This document shows, one piece after another, positions 26,628-35,557 of a stretch of 64,000 nt of DNA. Source of the stretch: Methanobacteriota archaeon (GTDB lineage Archaea > Halobacteriota > Methanosarcinia > Methanosarcinales > Methanosarcinaceae). The position numbers were made by a program, and so were the translations under genes. The notes below the pieces were generated by a model. The model saw only the letters and a list, made by a program, of their open reading frames with translations, made no database searches and was not told where the DNA came from. The number at the start of each line of letters is the position of its first letter. Position 1 is the stretch's first letter. The stretch covers positions 62,001 through 126,000 of the forward strand of contig JAENZL010000003.1 in NCBI GenBank assembly GCA_016841265.1, in the 5' to 3' direction.

Positions 26628-28022
26628 ATGAAAAGCCCAACGGAAGATTCCCATAACCATTCAGGCCACAACCATTCAAACAGTCCGGGCCTGATGGGTC
26701 TGAATAGCGAAAAAACGGTTCACGGCAACCCTTCAAATTCTAACAAAACTCAATACATCCAAAATACCCAACACGTTCAAAATATCCAACACGTTCAAAA
26801 TACTCACCCGACACTCTGGATTCAGGGGCAGAAAAGTTCTTCCCTTGCCGGGAAAACTGTTGTCCTCGGAGTGACTGGCAGCATTGCAGCCGTAAGGGTG
26901 GTGGAACTTGCCCGGGAACTGATTCGGAACGGGGCGGAAGTCCATGCGGTCATGACCGACGCAGCCCGGCATATTATTCATCCTGATGCCCTGTACTACG
27001 CCACCGGGAACCCGGTGATTACGGAACTGGGAGGCAGGGTCGAACATGTGGAATTTTGCGGGTTCAAAGGAAGGGCAGATCTTCTCCTGATAGCCCCTGC
27101 AACCGCAAATACCATCGGGAAAATAGCCCACGGGATCGACGATACCTCGGTCACCTCCTTTGTCACAACGGCCCTTGGCTCAAGTGTCCGGGTTATGATA
27201 GTTCCGGCAATGCACGAGTCCATGTACCGGCACCCTGCAGTTGTGGAAAACATCCGGAAACTAAAAGGGTGGGGAATTCCCTTCGTGGGGCCCAAAATCG
27301 AAGAAGGGATTGCGAAAATTTCCCCTAACGAAGAAATAGTACTTGAAACGGAAAGGGCACTTTGCGGGGAAGAGTTAAAAGGGAAGCGAATCCTCATAAC
27401 CAGCGGTTCCACCGCTGAAAGCCTTGATCCGATCCGCATTCTTACAAACCGTGCCTCCGGAAAAACGGGGAGGGAACTTGCCCTTGAAGCCTATCGGAAA
27501 GGAGCGGAAGTAACCCTCGTGCACCGGGACAGGCTCGGTTTTTCCGGGATTATTGAAATCTTTGCCGAAAGCGCTGAGGAAATGACCGAAGCCGTACAAA
27601 AGGAGCTGGAAAAAGGGTACGACGTCCTGATAAGCTCGGCTGCTATTGCCGACTACACCGTTGAAAAGGCTCCAGTAAAAATTAAATCCGGAGGGGAGCT
27701 TGAACTGAAACTGCGACCCACCCGCAAACTTATAAAGGAGTGCCGGGAAAGGCACCCCGTCCTTTTGATCGTGGGCTTTAAAGCCGAAACCGGAGTCCCG
27801 GAAGAAGAACTGCTCCGAAGAGCAGCCGCAACTCTGGAAAGTTCAAAGCTGGACATGATAGCTGCAAACGACGTCTTGAAAGGCGGAATGGGCACGGAAG
27901 AGAACGAAATTTACCTTATACGGACGGGGAAAAGCGACCCTCTCCATGTAAGCGGAAACAAGCGAAAAATCGCGGCATCTATCCTGAAAGAGGTAGCCGG
28001 GATTCTGATTCCGCAAAAATGA
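26628..28022 (+). CDS. coaBC: Bifunctional phosphopantothenoylcysteine decarboxylase/ligase
   Basis: About 464 aa from ATG 26628 (upstream ORF codons to 26544 look non-coding). Makes 4'-phosphopantetheine from phosphopantothenate, cysteine and CTP, then decarboxylates. CoaC part: flavin-binding VVLGVTGSIAAVRVVELAREL, the active His in YATGNPVITELGGRVEHVEF, and the PAMHESMY loop. CoaB part: KRILITSGSTAESLDPIRILTNRASGK and the ISSAAIADYTVE ligase motif, then AANDVLKGG. Unusual: a 70-residue hydrophilic N-terminal extension, His-rich (SHNHSGHNHSN) then with repeated QNTQHVQNIQHVQ units. Pantoate kinase follows 19 bases later. Confidence 0.93.
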   Translation: MKSPTEDSHNHSGHNHSNSPGLMGLNSEKTVHGNPSNSNKTQYIQNTQHVQNIQHVQNTHPTLWIQGQKSSSLAGKTVVLGVTGSIAAVRVVELARELIRNGAEVHAVMTDAARHIIHPDALYYATGNPVITELGGRVEHVEFCGFKGRADLLLIAPATANTIGKIAHGIDDTSVTSFVTTALGSSVRVMIVPAMHESMYRHPAVVENIRKLKGWGIPFVGPKIEEGIAKISPNEEIVLETERALCGEELKGKRILITSGSTAESLDPIRILTNRASGKTGRELALEAYRKGAEVTLVHRDRLGFSGIIEIFAESAEEMTEAVQKELEKGYDVLISSAAIADYTVEKAPVKIKSGGELELKLRPTRKLIKECRERHPVLLIVGFKAETGVPEEELLRRAAATLESSKLDMIAANDVLKGGMGTEENEIYLIRTGKSDPLHVSGNKRKIAASILKEVAGILIPQK

Positions 28023-28041
28023 GCTAAAAAAGGCGTTTCAT

Positions 28042-28947
28042 ATGTATGAATACGAAAATGAAGGGGCAGACGTTTCAGCAAAAGCTTATGCTCCCGGGCA
28101 CATCACAGGTTTTTTTCAGATCCACGAGCATGAAGACCCTCACCATAAAGGTTCTACCGGCTGTGGAATCGTCCTGAACGGGGGAGTAACAACCGAGGTA
28201 AAGGTGGGGGAATCGGTGGACGAAACCGAGATCTTCCTGAACGGGAAAAGAGTCGAAGGCAAAACCACCAGAACTGTGCTCGATCTGATAACTGACGTAC
28301 CTGTTAGGGTTAAAAGCTGGGCTGAAATTCCGGTCGGCTGCGGGTTTGGAGCTTCCGGAGCCGGAGCCATCGGAGCCGCCTATGCCCTCAACAGGGCACT
28401 GTCCCTGAACCACACGGCAAAAAACCTGACCGAATATGCCCATGTGGCCGAAGTAGTTAACAGGAGTGGACTCGGGGATATTGCAGCCCAGTCCAACGGA
28501 GGGGTGGTAATAAGGCTCAGGCCGGGAGGCCCTTTCTTTGGCAGCGTGGACAGGATTCCCGCCCCTGAAGCCCAGGTCTTTTGCATCGTTCTTGGGGAAA
28601 TTTCCACCGACACCGTGCTGAGTGATGAAGCCACAGCCAGCAATATCAACGCAGCCGGAAGAGTTGCAATGTCCGAACTGCTTGAAAAGCCCACCCTGGA
28701 GAACTTCATGCTCCATGCAAAGGACTTTGCCAGCAAAACAGGTCTCCTGAGCGATCGGGCAAGGGACGTTATCGAAGCCGTAGAAGCCGCAAACTGTGGG
28801 TATGCCTCCCAGGCAATGCTCGGAGATACGATTTTTGCAGTTAATCCCGACGGTCAGGAATTCGAGCTCTACGAAACCCTCGAAGAATTCGGGGAAGTCC
28901 TTGAATTCGGGATCAGTACCTGCGTACCAAAACTGATTGTCGAATGA
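28042..28947 (+). CDS. Pantoate kinase (GHMP family)
   Basis: 301 aa, the archaeal PoK that phosphorylates pantoate to 4-phosphopantoate, replacing the bacterial pantothenate kinase step. GHMP motifs: AYAPGHITGFF at the N-terminus, the glycine-rich ATP loop PVGCGFGASGAGAIGAAYAL, and a C-terminal FELYETLEEFGEVL region. Length matches known archaeal PoK. It sits 19 bases after coaBC and upstream of the phosphopantoate-beta-alanine ligase, which fixes its role within the GHMP family. Confidence 0.9.
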   Translation: MYEYENEGADVSAKAYAPGHITGFFQIHEHEDPHHKGSTGCGIVLNGGVTTEVKVGESVDETEIFLNGKRVEGKTTRTVLDLITDVPVRVKSWAEIPVGCGFGASGAGAIGAAYALNRALSLNHTAKNLTEYAHVAEVVNRSGLGDIAAQSNGGVVIRLRPGGPFFGSVDRIPAPEAQVFCIVLGEISTDTVLSDEATASNINAAGRVAMSELLEKPTLENFMLHAKDFASKTGLLSDRARDVIEAVEAANCGYASQAMLGDTIFAVNPDGQEFELYETLEEFGEVLEFGISTCVPKLIVE

Positions 28948-29353
28948 CTTCTCCTTTTTGAGTGATATCGAGAGGGATGGGAACCAGTTTTACTTTGCAG
29001 GTTCAACTTTTTACCCGTCTTATATTTTATCCAAAATCGTTTTTATATTAATCAATTCCACTTCCTTCCCGGCCCCGGAGATTCCATCCTGAAGAGGATG
29101 CTTCTTCCTGAGCCTCAGGAATCCCGGGCCCTGAACCCGGGCTGGCAAGAAAATTTCTTCGGAAGCCCCACAGCTTAAATAGTATCGGATTGCAAAAGGT
29201 ATTAGTGTTATATAAATAAAAGAATGTATATAAACCAGACATTCGCTACTTTTTTGGATCTTCCTGACGAACTAATAGGGAGATCCCGGGAAAGAAAACA
29301 ACATATTTCAAAGAGTATATTGCATTTTATTCACCGAGCGGAAGGTAAGATTA
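28948..29353. other. Intergenic region with serial hairpins before SPFH gene
   Basis: 406 bases without a gene. Three adjacent inverted repeats: CATCCT-GAAG-AGGATG (29085-29100), TTCCTGAG-C-CTCAGGAA (29105-29121) and CCCGGG...CCCGGG (29123-29141). They separate pantoate kinase from the SPFH gene and could act as a transcript boundary. A probable TATA (TTATATAAATAAAA, 29208-29221) follows. Confidence 0.6.
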
Positions 29354-30298
29354 ATGGATCTTAATGACGACTGGGAAGACAAAGGTAACTCAAGACCGAT
29401 TAACCCGCTTAATAAAATACCTGAATCCATAGGCCCGATTATCCGAATAATCGCGATAATCTTCACGATCCTTATCGTCTTTTCCGTAGCCTTTGGGTCG
29501 ATTTTCGTATCCATTGGCGCAGGAGAGGTAGGAGTGAAATTCAACCAGTTCGGAGGGGTAGAATCCGACGAACTCGGAGAAGGGCTGCACATTGTACCTC
29601 CCTGGATATCGGTCACCAAGTATTCCGTGCAGAGCCAGGTCTATACTATGAGTTCTCAGGCTTCTGAAGGGGAAAGGGTAGGAGATGACCGGATCAATGC
29701 CCTGACCTCTGAAGGTTTGACCCTTGGCATGGATATCTCGATCCGTTACAGACTAATTCCTGTGGATGCAAACAGTGTGCACCAGAAACTTGGCCCCTCT
29801 TATTCCGAAAAGATCCTGCGGCCTACCATCAAGTCCGTGATCAGGGAAGTGGTTTCAATGCATACGGCAATGGAAATCTACGGGACACAGAGGCAGCTTG
29901 TGGCAGAAGAGATGCAAACCGAGCTTGAAGCTCGCCTGAGTGATGACGGGTTCATTGTCGAGGAAGTCCTGCTTCGGAACGTGCAGCTCCCGGAAAGGGT
30001 TGCAACGGCAATCGAAGAGAAACTCCAGGCTGACCAGGAAGCCCAGAGGATGATTTTCGTGAAACAGAAGGAAGAACTCGAGGCTGAGAGGAAGACCATC
30101 GAAGCCAACGGGGTAGCCAATGCCACGATCATCAGAGCTCGCGGGGAAGCTGAATCCCTCAGTATCATCAATGAGGAAATCAAGAAAAACCCTGACCTCA
30201 TCAACTACAAATATATCCAGATGCTTGAAGGCCAGGATCTCCAGACCATGATCGTCCCGACCGACCAGGGGATCATCCTGGATGCCACGAACACGTAA
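29354..30298 (+). CDS. SPFH/prohibitin-family membrane protein
   Basis: 314 aa. One N-terminal transmembrane helix (about 24-48) after a short charged tail, then the SPFH domain (SIGAGEVGVKFNQFGGVESDELGEGLHIVPPW) and a long helical region (about 200-270, RMIFVKQKEELEAERKTIEANGVANATIIRARGEAESL) that drives oligomerisation, as in prohibitin and stomatin. These form membrane-bound rings or microdomains that often control proteases. GGAAGGTAAG ribosome-binding site before the ATG. It lies between two CoA-biosynthesis genes but behind its own promoter-like region, so the link to CoA may be positional only. Confidence 0.92.
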   Translation: MDLNDDWEDKGNSRPINPLNKIPESIGPIIRIIAIIFTILIVFSVAFGSIFVSIGAGEVGVKFNQFGGVESDELGEGLHIVPPWISVTKYSVQSQVYTMSSQASEGERVGDDRINALTSEGLTLGMDISIRYRLIPVDANSVHQKLGPSYSEKILRPTIKSVIREVVSMHTAMEIYGTQRQLVAEEMQTELEARLSDDGFIVEEVLLRNVQLPERVATAIEEKLQADQEAQRMIFVKQKEELEAERKTIEANGVANATIIRARGEAESLSIINEEIKKNPDLINYKYIQMLEGQDLQTMIVPTDQGIILDATNT

Positions 30299-30411
30299 AA
30301 CATCGGCCGGAAAATTTTGGGCTGAATGTAAACCTATAGACAAAACGGCTAATCATAAAATAATGTAAACAGGAAAAATTGTAAAATAAGTAAAAAAGGT
30401 AAGCGACCGAT

Positions 30412-31173
30412 ATGACCGACATACCCCCAGACCACCCTAGGTACGAATCCCTGCTCTCCCGTGAAAAGGTTGCAGCCGGGGTAAAGATGGGATTTACCAG
30501 TATTCAGGGGCTAATCGCCCAGGGAAGAGGCGAAAGCTTTGACTATTTGCTGGGTGAACGGAGCACGGAATCAGCCCTCTACGCCGAGCGAGCGGCTGTG
30601 GCTGCCCTCCTCCTGGCAGAGAACCCTGTGATCTCCGTAAACGGAAACGTTGCGGCTCTTGCTCCTGAAAAGGTTGTTGCCCTGGCAGACCTTACCGGGG
30701 CAAAGATCGAGGTTAACCTCTTTCACAGGACCGAGACCAGGATGCACCTGATCATCGAACAGCTAAAGGCCTGCGGGGCATCTGAAGTACTCGGGAAAAA
30801 CCCGGATGCCAGCCTTGAACTTTCCCATGACAGGAGGCTGGTGGAGAGCAAAGGGATCTACAGCGCAGACGTCGTGCTCGTGCCCCTTGAAGATGGTGAC
30901 CGCTGTGAGAAACTGGTGGAAATGGAAAAAATTGTCATAACAATCGACTTAAACCCCCTTTCCAGGACTTCCAGGATGGCCACGATCTCAATTGTAGACA
31001 ACCTTACCAGGGCCCTCGAGAATATGGCAAAGTTTGCGGGGGAAATGAAAACAGAGAGGAAGGACGAACTTGTAAACCTGATCACGTCTTACGACAACAA
31101 AAAGGTCCTTTCCGAAGCCATTTCCGAAATCCAGGAACACCTCAAAAACCTGGCTGCGGAAGTGGAATATTGA
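30412..31173 (+). CDS. 4-phosphopantoate--beta-alanine ligase
   Basis: 253 aa, archaeal phosphopantothenate synthetase: ATP-dependent joining of 4-phosphopantoate and beta-alanine. Diagnostic N-terminus IPPDHPRYESLLSREKVAAGV, then GRGESFDYLLGERST and the TAERAAVAALLLAENPVISVNGN-like core (seen as SALYAERAAVAAL), and later IVITIDLNPLSRTS with DNLTRA. AAGGT ribosome-binding site. Together with the pantoate kinase and CoaBC upstream it completes the archaeal route from pantoate to phosphopantetheine. Confidence 0.93.
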   Translation: MTDIPPDHPRYESLLSREKVAAGVKMGFTSIQGLIAQGRGESFDYLLGERSTESALYAERAAVAALLLAENPVISVNGNVAALAPEKVVALADLTGAKIEVNLFHRTETRMHLIIEQLKACGASEVLGKNPDASLELSHDRRLVESKGIYSADVVLVPLEDGDRCEKLVEMEKIVITIDLNPLSRTSRMATISIVDNLTRALENMAKFAGEMKTERKDELVNLITSYDNKKVLSEAISEIQEHLKNLAAEVEY

Positions 31174-31194
31174 AAGCCTGAGTGGAATACTTAA

Positions 31195-31315
31195 CTTAAA
31201 AGGAACACTGAATCCGGAAACAGTATTCTGATAACTTAACTGAGTGCTGGATCCGGAAACGGGGTTCTGAACGTTTAACCGGATGCTGAGTGCAGAAACG
31301 GGATGCCAAAAACTG
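31195..31315. repeat. Degenerate ~50-bp direct repeat, two to three copies
   Basis: Units containing GATCCGGAAACGG-like words (near 31208, 31249 and a diverged copy near 31290) between the ligase gene and the HD gene. Confidence 0.5.
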
Positions 31316-31325
31316 GGTGATGTAA

Positions 31326-31979
31326 ATGGAACTGATAGAAAAAACCCGGGAATTCGTGACCACTTTCCTTGAAGATGAGCCGAGTTCCCACGACATGTCC
31401 CACATCAACAGGGTGGAAGCTCTCTGCATGGAAATCAGGGAAAAAGAAGGCGGGGACCCCCTGGTTCTCCGCCTGGCAGCCCTGCTCCACGACGTGGGAG
31501 TAATAAAGGAACACGAAGAGGGAGGAGACCACGCCGAGTACAGTGCGGAAATTGCCTCTGAATTCCTGGGTAAAGCAGGCTTCCCGGAAAAGGAAATTGA
31601 CAGGGTGACATACTGCATTCGGACCCACCGCTTCAGCGGAGGGCACAGCCCCGAAACCGTTGAAGCCCGGATTTTGCAGGACGCTGACCGGCTTGATGCG
31701 CTGGGAGCTATTGGGATTTTCAGGGCGGTCCTTTCCATGGGAGCCCTCAGGATGCTCAAGCACACCACGGGAATCGATAAGGGGGCATCCAAAAAAACCG
31801 TGTACAGGAAAGACCCTGTCGCCGGCTTTAACGAATACATGCAGTACAAACCCTTCACAATTCCCGAAAAACTGAATACGGAAACCGCTAAAAAGATTGC
31901 CGAAGAAAGGCTGAAGATCATGCGCCTGTACCTTGAGGCCCTGAACCGGGAATCAGGGGTGGAAGGAAACAACCCATGA
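31326..31979 (+). CDS. HD-domain phosphohydrolase
   Basis: 217 aa. HD superfamily metal motif: SHDMSHINRVEALC supplies the first His, ALLHDVGVIKEH the His-Asp pair, ILQDADRLDALGAIG the last Asp. The form is the stand-alone HDIG-like hydrolase found in archaea and bacteria; substrates are probably nucleotides or phosphoesters, not determinable here. Ribosome-binding site GGTGAT before the ATG. C-terminal KKIAEERLKIMRLYLEALN is a long helix. Confidence 0.9.
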   Translation: MELIEKTREFVTTFLEDEPSSHDMSHINRVEALCMEIREKEGGDPLVLRLAALLHDVGVIKEHEEGGDHAEYSAEIASEFLGKAGFPEKEIDRVTYCIRTHRFSGGHSPETVEARILQDADRLDALGAIGIFRAVLSMGALRMLKHTTGIDKGASKKTVYRKDPVAGFNEYMQYKPFTIPEKLNTETAKKIAEERLKIMRLYLEALNRESGVEGNNP

Positions 31980-32018
31980 TAAGACAGGCCTCTTTTTTAT
32001 CCGGAAAGTCATTGAAGT

Positions 32019-32200
32019 AACTTTCAAAGTTAATGTGATGACCTTAAAGGTAATACTATAACTTTTAAAGTTACTGTGGAGACCTTAATCGATATTGAGG
32101 CAACCTTAAAAGTTATTGTGGAGACCTTAATCGATATTGAGACAACCTTAAAAGTTACTGTGGAGACCTTACAGGTAATACAGCAACCTCATTCGTAACT
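32019..32200. repeat. ~42-bp tandem repeat, about four copies
   Basis: Unit resembling AACCTTAAAAGTTATTGTGG followed by AGACCTTAATCGATATTGAG; clearest copies at 32061-32100, 32101-32142 and 32143-32183, with a diverged copy before. The 31980-32351 gap otherwise holds only a likely promoter. Confidence 0.85.
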
Positions 32201-32351
32201 CTCCTAGCCACAAAACCAGCAACAACTTTTTTATGATATGTTCTTAAATTCCTGTTCAATATTTAATTGAAGTTGGGTTTCCATTCGAATTCTGAATATA
32301 CATCTAATTCAAGATCCAAAATAATTTCACAGACCAATCAGGTGTGATCTC

Positions 32352-33650
32352 ATGGCTGACATAATCATAAAGAACGCTTACGTTTTAACGATGGACCCTG
32401 AGGCAGGAGACCTCAAGCAGGGATGCGTCGTAATTGAAGACGGAAAGATAACGGAAATCGGAGAAAGTACGGGAGAATATGCCGATACCGTGATCGATGC
32501 AAAAGGCTCGGTGCTAATGCCCGGACTCGTAAACACCCACACCCACGCGGGGATGACTCTTTTCCGTGGCTACGCTGATGACCTCCAGCTTGCCGAATGG
32601 CTCCAGGGACACATCTGGCCAGCCGAGGCCCAGCTCCAGGCCCGGGATGTTTATGCGGGAACGATGCTTGCCTGCCTGGAGATGATCAGGTCAGGGACCA
32701 CCTCTTTTGCCGACATGTACTTCTTCATGGACGAAACCGCAAAAGCGGTGGACGAAGCCGGGCTTCGGGCTGCCCTTTCCCACGGCATGATCGAGCTCTG
32801 GAATGAAGAGAAAGGAGCAGCCGACCTCAAGGAAGGGAAACGCTTTGTCCGGGAATGGAAAGGAGCAGCCAGTGGAAGGATTACTCCCATGTACGGGCCC
32901 CACGCCCCGAACACCTGCTCGAAAGAGTTCCTTACGAAAGTCAGGGAAGAAGCTGACAAAGACGGGGTTGGCATCCACATCCACGTACTTGAAACCGAAG
33001 CCGAGCTTAACGAGATGAAAGGCCGGTACGGGAAGTGTTCCGTGAACATGCTTGAAGACATCGGCTTTTTCGGCCCCGACGTGCTTGCTGCCCACTGTGT
33101 CTGGCTCTCGGACGGGGACATCGAAATCCTGCGGAAGAGGGGGGTCAACGTCTCCCATAACGCCGTAAGCAACATGAAACTGGCTTCGGGGATTGCCCCT
33201 GTCCATAAGATGCTTGAGAAAGGAGTAAACGTAACCCTGGGGACCGATGGCTGTGCCTCCAATAATAACCTTGACCTTTTCGGGGAGATGAAAACCGCAG
33301 CCTTGCTCCACAAGGTAAACACCTTTGACCCGACAGTCCTCCCTGCCCGGAAGGTGCTCGAGATGGCAACCGTAAACGGGGCAAAGGTTCTCGACCCCGA
33401 GACCGGCATGCTGAAAGTCGGGAAAAAAGCGGACATGATCCTTGTGGACATGAAAAAACCGCACCTTACCCCCTGTTTCGACGTGCCTTCGCACCTTGTG
33501 TACTCCGCAAACGGCTGCGATGTCCGGACCACTATCGTGGACGGGAAAGTCCTGATGGACGATTACAAAGTGCTTGCACTTGATGAAGAAAAGGTAATTG
33601 AAGAAGCCCGGAAAGCCGCTGAAGCCCTTGTGGCCAGGGTGAATGCCTGA
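32352..33650 (+). CDS. Amidohydrolase: SAH/5'-deoxyadenosine deaminase (DadD/MtaD type)
   Basis: 432 aa. Metal-dependent deaminase of adenosine-type nucleosides. Zn ligands: HTHAGMTLFRGYADD (HxH), HIHVLETEAE, AHCVWLSDGD and TDGCASNNNLDLFGEM (last Asp). In M. jannaschii the homologue DadD deaminates 5'-deoxyadenosine and also S-adenosylhomocysteine (SAH), giving the inosyl form. AGGTGTGAT ribosome-binding site. The next gene is a hydrolase whose substrate motif fits the inosyl product, so the two probably act in sequence to recycle SAH from methyl transfer. Confidence 0.88.
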   Translation: MADIIIKNAYVLTMDPEAGDLKQGCVVIEDGKITEIGESTGEYADTVIDAKGSVLMPGLVNTHTHAGMTLFRGYADDLQLAEWLQGHIWPAEAQLQARDVYAGTMLACLEMIRSGTTSFADMYFFMDETAKAVDEAGLRAALSHGMIELWNEEKGAADLKEGKRFVREWKGAASGRITPMYGPHAPNTCSKEFLTKVREEADKDGVGIHIHVLETEAELNEMKGRYGKCSVNMLEDIGFFGPDVLAAHCVWLSDGDIEILRKRGVNVSHNAVSNMKLASGIAPVHKMLEKGVNVTLGTDGCASNNNLDLFGEMKTAALLHKVNTFDPTVLPARKVLEMATVNGAKVLDPETGMLKVGKKADMILVDMKKPHLTPCFDVPSHLVYSANGCDVRTTIVDGKVLMDDYKVLALDEEKVIEEARKAAEALVARVNA

Positions 33651-33797
33651 AATTCTCCCGGGGCACCGGAAAGATAAATACATAAAAACTGAAATTAACC
33701 ACCATTCAGGTTCAATTTACTGCCGCTTAATCACTGGCAAACCGAACTAAATACTACCTATCTGTTTAACCGCTTATCCGATATCAACGGGATTACC

Positions 33798-35033
33798 ATG
33801 AACGAGAAAGAACTCATAGAATCCGGGAACATGAAGATGGAATGGGCCAGGAACCACATGCCTGTGCTCGCAATTATCAGGGAACAGTTCATCGAAGAAA
33901 AACCCCTGAAAGGACATACCATCGGGATGGCCCTCCACGTGGAAGCAAAGACTGCCGTCCTGGTGGAAACCCTTGCATTAGGGGGCGCAAAAGTAGCGAT
34001 CACGGGCTGCAACCCCTTAAGCACTCAGGATGACGTCGCCATGGCGCTGGACACCAGGGATAACGTTTCCTGTTTTTCAAGATACGGGTGCAGTTCCCAG
34101 GAGTATTACGACGCAATTGATAAGGTGCTGGACTTCGAACCCGACATCACCATCGATGACGGGGCAGACCTGATTTTCAAGCTCCATACGGAAAGAACCG
34201 ACCTCCTCCCCAATATCCTGGGAGGCTGCGAGGAGACCACCACAGGAGTCCACAGGCTGCATGCGATGGAAAAAGAAGGGGCCCTGAAAATGCCTGTTAT
34301 CGCCGTAAACGACGCCATGACAAAGTACCTCTTTGACAACCGCTACGGGACAGGTCAATCAGCCTGGGACGGGATCAACCGGACCACAAACCTCCTGGTG
34401 GCTGGCAAAAACGTGGTCGTGGGTGGCTACGGCTGGTGTGGAAGGGGAGTTGCCATGCGGGCAGATGGCCTCGGGGCAAACGTTATCGTCACGGAAGTCG
34501 ACCCCATCAGGGCTCTTGAAGCCAGGATGGACGGGTACAGGCCCATGAAAATGAGCGAAGCCGCAAAGCTCGGGGACATTTTCGTGACCACCACCGGAAA
34601 CAGGGACATCCTTACCGCCGATCATTTCAAGGTCATGCGGGACGGGGCAATCCTTGCAAATTCCGGACACTTCAACGTGGAAATTGATATGGTAGCCCTG
34701 GCATCCCTTGCAAAATCCGTCAGGACCGTCCGGCAGAACATCAAGGAATACGATCTCGGGAACCGCCGGATCAACGTAATTGCCGATGGCAGGCTCGTGA
34801 ACCTGGCAGCAGGCGACGGGCACCCTGCAGAAGTCATGGACATGAGTTTTGCCGACCAGGCCCTCTGCGTCCGCCACATCGCCGAAAACAAGCTTTTGAA
34901 TGGCGTCCACAGGGTCCCTCTGGAACTCGACACCTACGTTGCAAAGATAAAGCTCGAGTCCATGGGTATCAGCATAGACGAATTTACCCTGGAACAGGAA
35001 AAGTACATGAACGGATGGGAGTGCGGGACATAA
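33798..35033 (+). CDS. S-inosyl-L-homocysteine hydrolase-like (SAHH family)
   Basis: 411 aa, adenosylhomocysteinase family; splits the thioether to homocysteine and nucleoside using tightly bound NAD. The NAD fold is seen as VVGGYGWCGRGVAMRADGLGANVIVTEVDP; substrate-site stretches are SSQEYYDAIDK and TTGNRDILTADHF. The nucleobase motif is H47-V-E49-A-K51 (HxExK) in place of HxTxE of eukaryotic SAHH (HMTVE). HxExK is, to my memory, typical of methanogen S-inosylhomocysteine hydrolase. The upstream deaminase supports an inosyl route. About 20 residues shorter than eukaryotic SAHH, as in other archaea. Confidence 0.9.
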   Translation: MNEKELIESGNMKMEWARNHMPVLAIIREQFIEEKPLKGHTIGMALHVEAKTAVLVETLALGGAKVAITGCNPLSTQDDVAMALDTRDNVSCFSRYGCSSQEYYDAIDKVLDFEPDITIDDGADLIFKLHTERTDLLPNILGGCEETTTGVHRLHAMEKEGALKMPVIAVNDAMTKYLFDNRYGTGQSAWDGINRTTNLLVAGKNVVVGGYGWCGRGVAMRADGLGANVIVTEVDPIRALEARMDGYRPMKMSEAAKLGDIFVTTTGNRDILTADHFKVMRDGAILANSGHFNVEIDMVALASLAKSVRTVRQNIKEYDLGNRRINVIADGRLVNLAAGDGHPAEVMDMSFADQALCVRHIAENKLLNGVHRVPLELDTYVAKIKLESMGISIDEFTLEQEKYMNGWECGT

Positions 35034-35271
35034 TTTGCAAATGATGCAAAAGAGATTATTTTCAATAACCCTGCATTTCCGACCCTTTTGCAGTGAATAC
35101 GGAATTGCTTTCCATTTTTTTGGGAAAGTAATGGTATTTACTGCCCTTCATTTTCAATTATTACTTCGGGAGCGCGGAGGGTCACGAATACCCCGACTTC
35201 AGTTGAAGGATAAAGTAAAGCAAAGCTGGCTTTTTTCATCTTCTTTTAACTCTATAAAAGTTGCTTCTTTT
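35034..35271. other. Intergenic region, no gene seen
   Basis: T-rich sequence after the hydrolase gene. A 79-codon ORF at 35035-35274 has no ribosome-binding site and hydrophobic/random composition, so I treat it as non-coding. Confidence 0.5.
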
Positions 35272-35429
35272 TAAAATGAGGTTTTTTTGACCCCATGGCC
35301 ATAGGGGGTACTGCTCGCCTATGGCCGGGACGTGATAGGCATTGGAATTCACAGCTTTAGCCATGTCCATGCCCGAATCACCTATCATATCTTGCTGATG
35401 CCCGGGTGTCAAAAAATCCCCCTCTTTTG
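35272..35429. mobile_element. MITE-like inverted-repeat block (~158 bp)
   Basis: Imperfect terminal inverted repeats: left AAAATGAGG.TTTTTTTGACCCC, right (reverse complement) AAAAGAGGGGGATTTTTTGACACCC. Inside are a perfect 9-bp stem GGCCATAGG/CCTATGGCC (35297-35326) and a longer pairing GTGATAGG/CCTATCAT (35332-35388). No ORF. It may be a small non-autonomous element or a structured RNA upstream of the sensor kinase; no target-site duplication is obvious. Confidence 0.4.
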
Positions 35430-35435
35430 AATATT

Positions 35436-35456
35436 ATTTAAATTTTTATTTATATG
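35436..35456 (+). promoter_or_regulatory. TATA-like region of the sensor kinase
   Basis: TTATTTAAATTTTTATTTATATG-like AT stretch about 100-120 bases before the kinase start. Confidence 0.35.
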
Positions 35457-35557
35457 ATGTGGACTGTCAATACTGTAACAATATTCAGAAGTGAGAAGTT
35501 ATTCAATGGGGATTAAACATAAATTTTCAGGAAAAATTTTGACGGGAAAGAAATGGA

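Noticed and set aside
35035-35274. 79-codon ORF after the SAHH-family gene
   Set aside because: No binding site, T-rich non-coding composition, ends in the terminal-repeat block.
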